Of a stretch of DNA of 64,000 nt, positions 43,633-54,769 are shown piece after piece. Numbering within the stretch: the first letter of the stretch is position 1; each line of letters opens with the position of its first letter. Source of the DNA: Hofstenia miamia. Lineage: Eukaryota; Xenacoelomorpha; Acoela; Hofsteniidae. Made by a program: the position numbers and the translations under genes. The notes under the pieces are model-generated. The model ran no database searches, was not told where the DNA came from, and saw only the letters and a list, made by a program, of their open reading frames with translations. The stretch covers positions 716,429 through 780,428 of the forward strand of contig CABFPE010000118.1 of assembly GCA_900660155.1 (NCBI GenBank), given 5' to 3'.

Positions 43633-44244
43633 CAGTGGTTCTCAATCTTTCTTGTACTGTGACCGTCATTACTATTTTGAATGTGGTGGCGGCACAATTT
43701 TGGATATCATTTTAAACTTAAACAGCCTGGGGATCTTTTTTCGGCGCCGCGACCTCTGACTTTATGCACGGCACGCATTAATGGGTTTGGAACATCTTTG
43801 AACATATCAAGAAACAATCAAAAATTTTTGTTGCTTCCATGTGCTCAAAATCTTAAAAATAGGGTCTGCATGAATATTAGGTATGGAGAGAATTTAAATC
43901 GTTTTCAAAAATTCGAAATTTTCAGAGAAAACTAGTTAATCTTTTCGACAACCTCTGGAATAGCAATACGCTTTAATAGAAAATGTCAACATTGCGTTAA
44001 AGTAGTTCCCCAATAGACCTACCAATAGACTTGGTAAACATTCCTTATAAGTGTGGAAAAATGGTTTGCCTTTTGAAATGGACATCAGGCTATTTAAGAT
44101 TAACCGTCTTTTCCAGTTCGAAGCAAAGATTCATGCTTCCAATAACATGTGAAATTTGACTGATTTATTTAAAAAAATGCATAATTGCAACTAATTGTCA
44201 TTAGACCCTCGAAGTTGTCATAACTCACAGGTTGAGAACCACTG
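43633..44244. mobile_element. hAT-type MITE, 612 bp (CAGTGGTTCTCAA family)
   Basis: The left end CAGTGGTTCTCAATCTTT and the right end, in complement CAGTGGTTCTCAACCTGT, match at 15 of 18 positions. The CAGTGGTTCTCAAC terminus is a widespread hAT form. Outer 8-mers ATTCAGAG and CTGCAGAT agree at five positions, a decayed target duplication. Parts of its interior recur at 22.4, 31.8-32.25, 33.8, 37.8 and 40.9 kb, so it founded a local family. The 84-codon open frame inside is probably chance. Confidence 0.85.
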
Positions 44245-44466
44245 CTGCAGATATAAAAAATGAAAATGACGGCAATCGTGTAGAAAACGACAATGAAGAA
44301 AAAATATACAATTTATCTTGACGATTTGCAGATAATAATCTCAACTTTTAAGTTATATGAAAGTCACAATGGTAGCTTTGACTGATTTTGGTCCTTCAAT
44401 TGAAGAGATGTGGGTAGTTTTACTTATCAAACGGAAAATATAATTAGGACACTGATGATGACTTAC

Positions 44467-44696
44467 GTTGCATATAATTTCAATGAGAAAAATGAATTGA
44501 TTGAATTTATGCAATGTTTCCATCTTTGCGATGCCAGGAAGTTCAAAACAATCGGGTTTATTTTTTTCTGAGAGTTTTAGTAGCCGTGGAAGTTTGCTAT
44601 GATTGTGTGGATCATATAGCAACCTGCGATACAGAATGCAGCAAATATATCGTGGGCATGCGTCAATGTCAAGTCTTTTTTCAGTCACTCTATTCC
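44467..44696 (-). CDS. Candidate single exon of an unidentified gene
   Basis: This 230-nt minus-strand segment is open between an acceptor-like ATCTCAAG|GG (44696) and a strong donor AAC|GTAAGT (last base 44467). The encoded part reads NRVTEKRLDIDACPRYICCI, LYRRLLYDPHNHSKLPRLL, SEKNKPDCFELPGIAKM and FIFLIEIICN. Five cysteines and mixed, non-repetitive composition look like genuine protein. The upstream pyrimidine tract is weak. I found no partner exon with matching phase nearby, and I recognise no family. It could be an exon of a gene with very long introns or a pseudogene exon. Confidence 0.35.
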
Positions 44697-44719
44697 CTTG
44701 AGATGATTTGAATTATTTA

Positions 44720-45373
44720 TAGCTTTCATAATTGAACTTTTTGGAATGTAATTGAATTGTTCGAAACATGCCAAAATTCTAGCGTTCTAGTGGTAAGTTA
44801 AAGTAACAGGGAATTTTTCAACACCCTGCAAATATTCAATATGCTAGATTTCTAAATAAATCAACCGTAAGTAAACATAAAGTTTGGAATTTTTAAACTC
44901 CTTTCTTAATTAGCTAAAATCAAATATCACAAAGGTAAATCAATACATCACAAAGAATAAATAGCTATTACAGTAGTGTTGGTAGTTATAATACTTTATA
45001 ATATGTAAAATAATATAAATAATATAATTTAGTAGTAGCTACTGCAACGGCGTTGGTTAAATACAGACAGCACAGAATGCAAAGTGAGTGGCACAGGGAA
45101 AGCACTCTAAGAAATTTGAGGAGCACAATGACCCACCTGCTACTCTATGCCTTTGTTTACTTTGAACATAAGAATGTTTTCAATGAGTGATTGGAACTTA
45201 GAAGTTTTAATGAAATCGAATTAAACGAATTTGAACCTTTTCTGCTATTAACTCAAAACCGCTAATTCCTAAATTTCTACCCGAGTTTTTCCTACTACTA
45301 CGTTGACTTCCAAAGTAATTCTTTCGAATACCGATACTCTGATCATTCTATAACATTAGTTAGTTTTCCTAGA
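44720..45373. other. AT-rich intergenic stretch, nothing recognised
   Basis: No coding or paired-repeat signal was seen. Confidence 0.5.
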
Positions 45374-45381
45374 TTCTAAAA

Positions 45382-45673
45382 CAAGCCTGGAAACGAGTCA
45401 ACTTTTCTTGCCACTGCCCAAACAATTTCTGACTCGACTCGACCCGATCCAGGTTGTAATAATAATAAAGGTCTTTTTCATATTTAACATAACAATAATA
45501 AATCCAATTGAAATAAGGTCAACGTATGATTTGATTACTCAAACTAAAATATATGCTTTTAATTTCAATGAATTTACATCCTGAACATTTAGTCCTGGTA
45601 TGACCTTGTTGACCCAACCATGCTAATTGTTGACCCGATATGACCCACAATTGTAGACTCGTTTCCAGGCCTG
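45382..45673. mobile_element. hAT-type MITE, 292 bp (CAGGCCTGGAAACGAGTC family)
   Basis: The left end CAAGCCTGGAAACGAGTCAA and the right end, in complement CAGGCCTGGAAACGAGTCTA, match at 18 of 20. The outer 8-mers TTCTAAAA (45374-45381) and TTTTAAAC (45674-45681) match at six of eight. No coding capacity. Confidence 0.85.
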
Positions 45674-45948
45674 TTTTAAACACCTTCAATATTAATTAGA
45701 AAATGAATTGTTGTTAGTGAAAAAAGCCGTCTTTTAATCGTTATTATCCAGAACTTTATCATAGAGAGCTTTGTTATTTTTTTTTCAGTTTCATTAAAAA
45801 TATTGTCCTGAAAAAGTTATTCCTACAGATTATGCTCTCAAAAATAAGAAAAAAGTTATTCTATTTGGGTATACCTGAAAGTTTTTAATTGTATAAAATC
45901 TAGCCACGTCTCAAATATAAAAATCCAAAAGCGTAAGATGATTATATA

Positions 45949-46816
45949 TGGTGTGTCTAATAGGTTCCAGGACTGTTACTATATCTCTTTCAAAACATAA
46001 AAATAATCCACAAAAAACAGTTATTTACAAACAATAATCACCATGGGACTCAAAACCACTTTCACAGTACCTACGAATTTTTTTCAAATTCAAGTGACAC
46101 CTGCTTCATTGCCTGCAGTGAATGCTGAACCACCTCAACCTCACTTGCAAAATGATGATTTCGAAATGCTTCTTTAAGAATTTTGTTAACCCATCGATCA
46201 CAGAGATTTAGGTCTGAGCTGTATTGTGCTTGTCTTACAAGTATTGTTCTACGACGTTCAAATTGTGATGAACCCAACGGGAGCAGACCTTACGAAGACC
46301 AAGAAAAGTAGTCAAGATGTTTCTTATGCTGTCTTTGTTACAGTCTAACTCCACGGAAAGCACTCTCAGGCTCAGGTGTGGATCGGCTTCAAGAAGCTGT
46401 TTTACTCGAGCAACATTTTCAGCTGTAGCCGATGAAATGGGGCGTACACATCGCCATCAAAACTCTTCCTTGGCTGAATCGTTTCCACCATTCAAACACT
46501 GTTGTACGTGAAGGCGGATTATCCACGCCTGATTCAAGCAGTTGCTGGTATATTGTTGTAGCTGAGAGACCTCGTTTGAATTCGATGAAAATGTAACTGC
46601 GAAAATTTTCTTTAGATAGCATTTTATGACGCTGCAGCAATATGTGTATTGAAAAATGAAATGCTCACAAAATGAAAAATGCACAATATTAGATTTTGTA
46701 ATTTGTTGTGATTACTGCTCAATAATATACTAACTTACAAATTGTTTAAATAACCTTTGAACTAAATATTATAAAAGTTACAGTTGTATCAATCCGGGAA
46801 CTTATTAGACACACCA
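45949..46816 (-). mobile_element. mariner-type DNA transposon, internally deleted
   Basis: Terminal inverted repeats of about 28 bp: TGGTGTGTCTAATAGGTTCC at the left and TGGTGTGTCTAATAAGTTCC at the right in complement, continuing with few mismatches. TA lies outside both ends. The 868-bp element carries a minus-strand transposase remnant and is shorter than the 1.3-kb family norm. The two TIRs are still close to identical, so the insertion is relatively recent compared with the other elements here. Confidence 0.9.
46071..46640 (-). pseudogene. mariner transposase remnant
   Basis: Ordered blocks on the minus strand: SYIFIEFKRGLSATTIYQQL and SRTTVFEWWKRFSQGR (first helix-turn-helix), ADPHLSLRVLSVELDCNKDS with IRNILTTFLGLRKVCSRWVH (second helix-turn-helix and the linker before the catalytic domain), then a jump to QYSSDLNLCDRWVNKILKEA, the YSPDLNPCDxW block holding the last catalytic Asp. 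The catalytic core between these is deleted and frames change, so it cannot be functional. Confidence 0.85.
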
Positions 46817-46923
46817 TATATCAAACAACTATACAGATAACATAATAGTAAATGGCAATTCATTAATGAAATTTCGAATTGTCGCAAGTCAAGATCTTGT
46901 TCTACTTAAAAATCAAATGAAAT

Positions 46924-46928
<5 letters not shown>

Positions 46929-46958
<30 letters not shown>

Positions 46959-46959
46959 N
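46929..46959. repeat. (TA)n microsatellite ending at a single N
   Basis: A TA run followed by g and an N at 46959. Unlike three of the other single-N joins, I found no duplicate of the preceding sequence after it. Confidence 0.85.
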
Positions 46960-47434
46960 CAATCCATAAGCTAAATAGAATAATGCAAGAGCCCCTTCTA
47001 TAATTTCAAACTGGTTGCTAAAGGACATTACAAATCTATTATCTGTAACGAGTACATTACATCATTTTTGAAACAGTTGATTCAACATAGGCTTAACTTA
47101 TGGACCTATCTCAATTGCACCACAAATAATCAAAATATATGAGTGGTTTTTCATAAAAAAATTACCCTTCCGTTAAATAAACACAAACTATTCTAAATAT
47201 ATTTTTGTAAGTAATTAAAAAAGGGAGTCAAATTTAGATAAATTTGTTGCGCTAGTTTGTCTTGATTCAGTGAATAAAGAAACATTGATAAAAATTGATA
47301 AATTTTAGTTTGCCCGTTTATGCCCATTTGTTAATTTTTGGAAACTGCATATTGACACATCAAAATGATATTCTGTGTATCGCAGAATGTTGGCTTCCTT
47401 AGAATGTTAATAAAGCCTTCTTTGCATTTACCAG

Positions 47435-48257
47435 GTTCCCAGATAACTATTTTGGTTGTTTTTACGTTGTTTATAGTTGTTTCATACTTTTGGTTGTTGC
47501 AGCAACCACTAACATCATTATAACAGCTTTAGTAAAAAATAATCAGTGCAGATACTTGCAAATAAAACTCATTTTGTTATTTTTATTACTAGATCATTTT
47601 ATATAAAAAATGATTTCCAAAACGTTTTTGAACTTTTTAATTTGTGAACAATTATGATATACCAGTTAAGTGAATTTTCAAAATAATTTATTCATGAAAA
47701 TTTGGACACCTTGATATTGAAAGTTAAATAAAATAAGTTACAATTAAACAGAAAAGATTTTTCACGACTTAAGAAAGTACTATTTCAAAATTGTGCTTAA
47801 TCTTAGATTTTTTAATTTGTGTTAAATTTGGCAGATTTTTATGCTCATTGTTATCATTTATATACAAGACATTCATTTAAATCGTTAACAAATGTTTGCA
47901 TTGAATATGATTGACAGTATCTCAAAGATTGTGGTCTGCCCTTTGTTGGGTTTGTGTTTGTTTAAACAGCAGTGTTTGAACAACTTAGCAATATAAAATT
48001 ATATTTTGCATTTAAAAGTAATGTTAAAACAATAATATTACAACATAAAACAACGTTGTGACCACCGCAAAATATTGGTTTCATTTATAAAAAAACAAAC
48101 CAAAAAGCAACCTAATGTGACACTGTTGAAACAATGTTGTTTCAACCAATGAAATGGTACCATTTCGACGTTAAAACAACGTTGTTTTTGACACATAAAA
48201 CAACCACATAACAACCCAAAACAATGTTGTTTAGCCCTTAAATTGTTATCGGGGTTA
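47435..48257. mobile_element. Non-coding element with CCCAGATAAC ends and AACAACGTTGTT palindromes
   Basis: The left end reads CCCAGATAACTATTT and the right end, in complement, CCCCGATAACAATTT (about 13 of 15). Between them lie repeated palindromes of the AAACAACGTTGTTT type: 48049-48060, gaaacaatgttgtttc near 48127-48142, aaaacaacgttgttt near 48173-48187, aaaacaatgttgttt near 48218-48232, plus related ggttgttt motifs near the left end. This looks like a MITE with subterminal transposase-binding repeats. Superfamily and exact ends are uncertain. Confidence 0.5.
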
Positions 48258-48959
48258 TCACTTGATCATTTAAGACAGACCTTCCAAACAGCATGGTCGG
48301 TCATCTTATGGTGGTGCACTTTTAGCAATCAAGCAATGCCTATGGTAGATGAGATCTAAATTTTTGGCCTTCCGGAAAGCGATCATGCAACAGTTATAAT
48401 CAACCGTGTAGGAAAAAATCCTCTCAGTGGTTTGTAGATGTACAACCTGCTGAGATAGCATTTACCGTTGGCCAGAAACGAGTGAACATATTTCATTATT
48501 TTTTACTAAAATTACAATTAGCTCCCAATGTGTCTTGATATTCATGTTAAATTTTAATTTGCAGCTGCAAGCTGGAGCAGGCTTACTTCTAGTGTTTTTT
48601 TATTGCTTTGACGAATTTAATTTACAGCAACAGATGAAGGTTCGTACTACACATGCTGGTAATATTATTTGTACGATTTTGTATTAGCTACTACTCCATA
48701 CTGATATCTGATATTACTCAGGATTGTAAATTAGATTCAAGCAAAGTTCAAACCATATTCTAGTAAGAATCTCATTGCAGTTATGACCTCCAAAAGCAAG
48801 GTAGTATTCAGTTATTGCAATGGAATTACGAACTTCTTGGTCCGCTGAGTCCTGAGGATCCACTGTTATTTCGTCGGATGAAGCCACTGGAATATGATAT
48901 ACATGGCTACATCACAAAATTGATTTTTTGCAAAACAAATAAGCTCTAAAATCGTCGGC

Positions 48960-49700
48960 TACTAATCAGTCTTCAACTCCGATGATGCGAATAAAAATTT
49001 GAACAAGAAAGTCAGGGAAAAGAAATGGTAATATGGCAGTTTTTCAGACACAAATTTAACTACCAAGTGCAAAAATTGGCAGAAAATCAGGCAGGATATA
49101 TGATTACTCTTTCAAGGACAAATATTTCAGTAAATTTTAAAAATTTTTAAAACGGTCTGGATTCTGATTCTATTCCGAGTAAAATATTTTGGAAACATAT
49201 TCAGCAGCAGATAAAGCAAATTTGTTAAACAATTTTTTTGTTTCGATCTACAACAGTACCCTGTTTAAATCCACAATTGATTTAGATCCAATGAGAAATG
49301 TGTTGTGGCCTTTGATACATCTGAAGAGCCAATATCCAGTATTCTACATCTGCGAATAGACCACTCACAAATTCGCTTTCAAAGTGATTTTATTTAATTA
49401 GCATTCGCCAGGAATATCTTAAGACAGAAGGTCATACCGCTTCCCATTAAGTACAGCGAAAAGAACGTTCGAAACTACAGTCTCTAAAATTTTTGAAAGA
49501 ATACTCTAACGTTCTTTATGAACATGTGCGGCCCATGTTTTCTGACAGTGTGTACTGATTTAGGCGTTGTTGTTCTTCAACACCACAGCTCCTCAATTAC
49601 TTGGATCTCATATATATTAGTTTAAATTATGGTGAAAATGTTTAAGCATTTTTTATTAATTGGTCTAAGGCTTTTGAGTAAATCATGTTAGACTTATAGT
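48960..49700 (+). pseudogene. CR1/Jockey-like LINE fragment, decayed
   Basis: Plus-strand readings include NFNKKVREKKW, KFNYQVQKLAENQAGYM, ADKANLLNNFFVSIYNSTLF (the family's aeaLNnfFvsVf block), PLPIKYSEKNVRNYS (PxxKxxxxxxxxNYRPIS), KIFERIL, then LYEHVRPMFSDSVY and RRCCSSTPQLLNYLD (the GFRxxxSTxxQLL block). Several stops and frame changes occur. Only the N-terminal part of the reverse transcriptase is present. A 281-bp piece (49320-49600) recurs inside the Penelope-like element at 53288-53560. Confidence 0.65.
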
Positions 49701-50284
49701 CAATCTGCAACGAATTGGTGCATTAGTGGAGTACTGAAATATTTTTTAGATCATTCCATAGTAAAGTACAGGACAATCGTACTACAGTTTTTAATATATT
49801 TCGGGCATTTTTTCAAAATATTATATCGAAGCTATTGATTCATTGCTTTTCAATTTAAAAGAAAGCTTATTAGCAATACATTCTAATGTTGGCACAAAAT
49901 ATATATCACATGCAATTTTGTAAGATGCGTGACTCGCACAAGCTAAGAATTTCTGAAAACAAATTTAAACACTATTATTTAATGATTTAGTAGTTTTAAC
50001 ACATCTGTGAAAAAATTATTACTACAAAACAATCAAACTAACCATTCGAAATTTCAATTGAAATTATGCGACATGCTTGAACTCTAAAAGTTTAAAAGAA
50101 ATGTATAATTGAAAGAGATAACTGTACACTGTGTGATTCAACCCTTGCAATTACAAGCAGAAATTTATTTATCTCTAGCAACCTAGCAAGTGGTTTGAAT
50201 AATAGTGATACAAATACAAAACAAATCACCAAAAAACACTAACTGCTAACAGTTACTAATCACTAAATACTAATAGTTATGATA

Positions 50285-51420
50285 CATCTTACTGATCCTT
50301 GCAGGAATGAGAGATTTTTCAAATCTTGATTTATGACATGGCAATATTCTATCGCGGATACCACGTAAATCATACTCTAGTGACCAATGACTTGGGATTA
50401 AGTGATGGAGACAATGATCCCCGTTCAGCATATTTGCAAACAATGTGTCGCACTGAGACTCCCTGCGTGCCGCTAGCGTAGAAAGTATTTGAAGAAAGCC
50501 AAAGCCTCGTGATACTGAAAGGACGGCTCGGTTATACGGAGTGCTCGTTTTTGGATATTCTCTGTGCCAGACTGGGGCACAGCATTCAAGAACAGAACGC
50601 ATAGTTGCAAAATACACGGTGATAATGATGATGATCCGGTAATCCACTGCGCTTTATGGATTTTAAGATGAAAAGCCTCTTGGTAGCTTTCTTAGCTATA
50701 TCCTGGAAATGAGTCTTCCATTTTAGGTCGTACTTGAAACGAACACCAATCAGTTTTGCTGAAGCAACTCGCTCAATCCTTTTCCTATCGATAAGTGTTT
50801 CATCAGGTAATTGTTGTTCCCGTAGAAAACAAAATAATAGCTCCTTTGTTTTCGTAACATTGAGCACGGCTTCATTATTGCTGCACCAGGATAGTACCAT
50901 GTCGGCAATGTCGCAATACCCGAGATCCCCTTTATTAAAATAGTGCCAAGCAGTTGTGTCATCTACAAATTTCATCCTTAGCTTCCATTCAGATAACTGT
51001 GAGTTTACAAATAGTATGAATAGCCACGGACCCATCTTAGTACCCTGTGGTATGCCAGCTCTAATAGTTTTCTACAACGATACACATCCACTTGGTAACC
51101 TTACTCTATGACGCCTATCTTTAAGGAACGATACTATCCATTTTATCGTGGAGTGTTTGATACCTATATCCAACAAACGCTTAATAAGTAACGGATGACT
51201 TACAAACTCAAAGGCCTTTTTCAGGTCAAACAAATATACTCGTATATAGGAATGGTCTGTGTCAAGCTTTTTAAGCCAAACAACAGATCATCAGATATAC
51301 TGTGGTAATGATCTACGCAAGATGTGAGGTCGTCGTTTATCCTATTTGCCAATTCTTTTTGAAACAAACCAGCCAAATTACTACCAAGGACCAATGAGTT
51401 ACTATCATTGAAATTACATA
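50285..51420 (-). pseudogene. CR1-like LINE reverse transcriptase, 3' half
   Basis: Minus-strand blocks: FDLKKAFEFVSHPLLIKRLL (motif A, DLsKAFD), STIKWIVSFLKDRRHRVRLP, AGIPQGTKMGPWLFILFVNS (motif B), MKFVDDTTAWHYF (motif C, VDD), NVTKTKELLFCF, RIERVASAKLIGVRFKYDLKW, AKKATKRLFILKSIKRSG, then SVLECCAPVWHREY and HHLIPSH. This is a nearly continuous RT 3' half with the thumb and C-terminal region. At least two frame changes or stops interrupt it. Preservation is better than in the other LINE pieces. The exact clade is uncertain. Confidence 0.8.
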
Positions 51421-52570
51421 GATTTTTTTATTTATTTCCACCAGTTGCTCCTCAATTATTACGATTCAAAGTTATGTGAATTTCAAGCACAAATTCTATT
51501 GTAAATTGGATAAAAACCAAAAACCGATAATTCAAATATAACTGTTCCAGAATTTCATTAGGTTGACAATGCTGGTAAGGATTTGAAGAACGGTATTCTA
51601 GTTAATGTTTTAACGAAATGACCCATTTATCCAACAGAAATCGGTAGTTATGTCAAAGAATGTTGTTCCTAAGCCAGATTGGCTCTCTGAATGATACCAT
51701 GTATGTTCGTTATTGATTAAAATACATATTGGATATTCCAATATCCAATTCGCTTATAAGTTTTTAGGTTTAAATGAAAACTCACGGGAACATGCATGTA
51801 GAGTTTAGATTGCTTCCTTCCTTCAAATGTCATAAATTGTCATTTAGAAACTCAGTTCTAATTCAGCAGCATAACACTTTCGAGTTTCGAATATCGAGGC
51901 GGGACGTATACAAAAGTGGAAAAAAACTTCTAAGACAAGCAAAAAATATTCATCAATGGACATTGATTTTCTTAACATCCATTACAAAACCTGCTCTTAT
52001 TGGCGTCACTTATCTTTAATATAAGCAAATGAAACCTGCGTCTCGATTAGATTCAAAAGCACATGAATTGGACGAAGTTTTATTAAATTTTAGTCAGTAC
52101 TTCGTAGATGAGTATTGTAATGTGATTCTTGAACTGTGCATGCAATTTTCAAATTTTGGCTTTAAATCTTCAACTGCAACTGTTTATGCCAATAAGTTCA
52201 ATAACTTTCATCAACGCTGGTTTTGTACACTATCACAATAACGTAAAATATGATTTACATGTTTGCAATTGTTTTTAGATATTCAAATTAAAACATTTAT
52301 CTAAGCAAAAATGTCAGCCAACATATTTACCAAATACTTGAGAGTACAAACGATATCTTCTTACAATATCATTTAGCAATTTTAAGAAAACCAGTGGAAT
52401 TAAATTTTGCTTACTTAATTCAAAATTTTTAACAGTTTTGTCATCATTTTAAATTAGCTAATGTTGAAAAGGTGATGAGCACAGTGATGTGATGTTTCTT
52501 ACCAGATTTGTAAGATACAACAATTTGTTCCCAGTCTATAATCAAGAAGATGCTTGCCAAATTAGAAATT
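51421..52570. other. AT-rich stretch, no gene recognised
   Basis: Two open plus frames (51774-52019, 52029-52241) lack motifs. I see no splice sites or element ends. Confidence 0.45.
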
Positions 52571-52578
52571 GATATATA

Positions 52579-52669
<91 letters not shown>
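52571..52669. repeat. (TA)n microsatellite, about 100 bp
   Basis: A long TA run with TATTATATATTATA interruptions directly beyond the 3' end of the Penelope-like element. Confidence 0.95.
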
Positions 52670-52670
<1 letters not shown>

Positions 52671-52709
52671 AAGAAATGCTACATAAATGCATTTTAAAAT
52701 TGAATCCAC

Positions 52710-52750
52710 TATTTGACGCGTTTCGATCTTTTATTGATCATCATCAGAAT
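52710..52750 (-). ncRNA. Hammerhead-ribozyme-like motif of the Penelope-like element
   Basis: In 5' to 3' order on the minus strand: CTGATGA, an extra T, GATC, a loop AATAAAA, GATC, then GAAAC and GCGTC. These match the CUGAUGA...stem II...GAAA...(G)UC core known in Penelope-like elements. Stem I pairing around the motif is poor and the extra base after CTGATGA breaks ideal geometry, so activity is doubtful. Confidence 0.5.
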
Positions 52751-53287
52751 ATTTTCCCATAAAATTTTTTTACAAAACTATAAACTACACTTTATAATTA
52801 ACTAAAATAATTGTATATGATAACATTTAAAATAGATGTAATCTTTGAAATGTATTCATTTGCTTGTTTAGTATGTTGGTCCGTTCTAATTTCTTTAAGT
52901 ATAATGCTTCTCCTATTTTTGTATTGTTAGTTTTTATAATGATGTTAAAATTGTCTTTTTTAATTTCATGATGGTGTTGAAATATTTCAGTATTTTTAAA
53001 TGTCCACTAATATGCTCTTTTACGTTTCCCGAAATGGCGGCTTGTTTCTCCAATGTACAATTTGTTGCGCTTGTCACATTAATATTTATAAAATATTGAA
53101 GAAAGTAAGTCTTCGGGAATGTGGTCTTTTTCAGTTTTCAAAGTACCAAAAATTGGAATAAGTCTTGATCTTATGAGTTTTTTTATTGATATTTACTAAG
53201 TTCTTTGACAATATCTTGATGATGTTCTCTATATATGGAAGTTTTCAATATATTTTTAGCTTCTCTTGATTTTGCAAAATGATTATA

Positions 53288-53560
53288 TCTGAAGAGCCAA
53301 TATCCAGTATTCTACATCTGCGAATAGACCACTCACAAATTCGCTTTCAAAGTGATTTTATTTAATTAGCATTCGCCAGGAATATCTTAAGACAGAAGAT
53401 CATACCGCTTCCCATTAAGTACAGCGAAAAGAACGTTCGAAACTACAGTCTCTAAAATTTTTGAAAGAATACTCTTTATGAACATGTGCGGCCCATGTTT
53501 TCTGACAGTGTGTACTGATTTAGGCGTTGTTGTTCTTCAACACCACAGCTCCTCAATTAC
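53288..53560 (+). repeat. LINE fragment copied from the 49.3-kb LINE, lodged in the Penelope-like element
   Basis: This stretch matches 49320-49600 nearly base for base, apart from one substitution seen and an 8-bp deletion (taacgttc missing). Both copies begin at tctgaagagcc and end at cctcaattac. It carries neither a LINE 3' tail nor other LINE sequence, so it does not look like a normal retrotransposition. Confidence 0.85.
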
Positions 53561-54000
53561 ATTAGCTTGTTGTAAAATTTGGTTAATGATAATTTTCTTA
53601 ATTAATTTATGCGGAAAACCATTTTCAAAATCTGTGTACAGTGTGTCAAGTGCTGATGCTAGAACTTTGTAATCAGATGATATTACATAATTTTTTTTCC
53701 AAATTGCTTTGCTGCTGTTGATTTTATACTTCTTGTCACAATAAAATGTAAATGGTATGTATAAGCCAGTGTTAGTGATTTTGAAGTGATAACTTGAATA
53801 AAAAGTTGTATGATAATTTGAAATTTGAGATCTAGAAATATTAGTTTGTTGTCAATTTGATTTTCCATTGTAGATTGAATTTCAGTTATTTGATTGTTTA
53901 AATATTTTAAAAAATTACTTGCGTCATCTTGTTTACTAAACATAGCAAAGATATCATCAACATATCGTTTATAAAATAGAAAATCCTTTTGTTTTTGTTA

Positions 54001-54769
54001 ATTGAGAGGTCGTCTTGTAATTTTTACGAAATTCCCAAAAATTATGCGATCGAATTAACTAAGAATAAAGTATACCAAAATATGTATAAATATCATTAGA
54101 TTTTAAAGGAATTTCGAAATATTCATCTTCTATGTGACGCTAAATCTCATTCTTGCCAGGCGAAATGACTTCTTGTAAGTGTCATTACAGAATAAATGTT
54201 TGTTTTTTAAGGTTACGCTACAATAATTTCATGTAATTGACATTAAAACAATGACAAACTAAAAATTAAAAAGCAAAAATGATTGTTTTTAATTTGCTTA
54301 AAATGGGGATGAATAATATCAATAATCGTTTTAAAACAATGAATAATGAATATATTTCATATATCTCCATCAAACTAATTAGAATTTCCAATCAAAACCA
54401 CTAATTGTAAACGAATATAAAATTAAAAGAAGTCTATCATTACTAGCTAAACTAAAATTCACAAGTATTATAAAAGCCTCATTTCGATGAGGTATTCGGA
54501 GAGTTTTTTCTTAGGAAACACAAACTCATTGTATGGATTTGTGATAATCGTTTGTCGAACATTTGCGTTGGTACCTAAATAGAAACAATGAATCACACCT
54601 ATTAATTGGATACTTGTGCATAAGCAAGCATAGAAAATTTCCAGATAATGCTATAATAAATTGAGAAAGTATCTGAGGGGAAATTACCTTAAAACACTCT
54701 TCTTAATGCAGGACACGATAGTCAAGCAAAATTCTGACTGCAAATTTTGAATGCAATAGTACTCGTACA
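54001..54769. other. AT-rich stretch, nothing recognised
   Basis: No coding, RNA or paired-repeat signal was seen. Confidence 0.5.

Larger units (their letters stand above)
52690..54000 (-). mobile_element. Penelope-like element, 3' part (RT, GIY-YIG, hammerhead-like motif)
   Basis: The minus strand reads FYKRYVDDIFAMFSKQDDAS (RT motif C of Penelope-like elements), NNQITEIQSTMEN and LIFLDLKF (the LPFLDv block), later LYIGETSRHFGKRKRA (GIY-YIG endonuclease core), and TKIGEALYLKKLERTNILNK. It ends at a hammerhead-like motif: CTGATGA (52747-52741), a GATC/GATC hairpin, GAAAC (52724-52720) and GCGTC. The order RT, GIY-YIG, hammerhead is the known layout of the group. The copy is a broken fossil lacking its 5' part. 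A LINE fragment sits inside it (53288-53560). Confidence 0.8.

Noticed and set aside
52444-52762. Open frames with long Tyr-Ile repeats on both strands
   Set aside because: They are translations of the (TA)n microsatellite.
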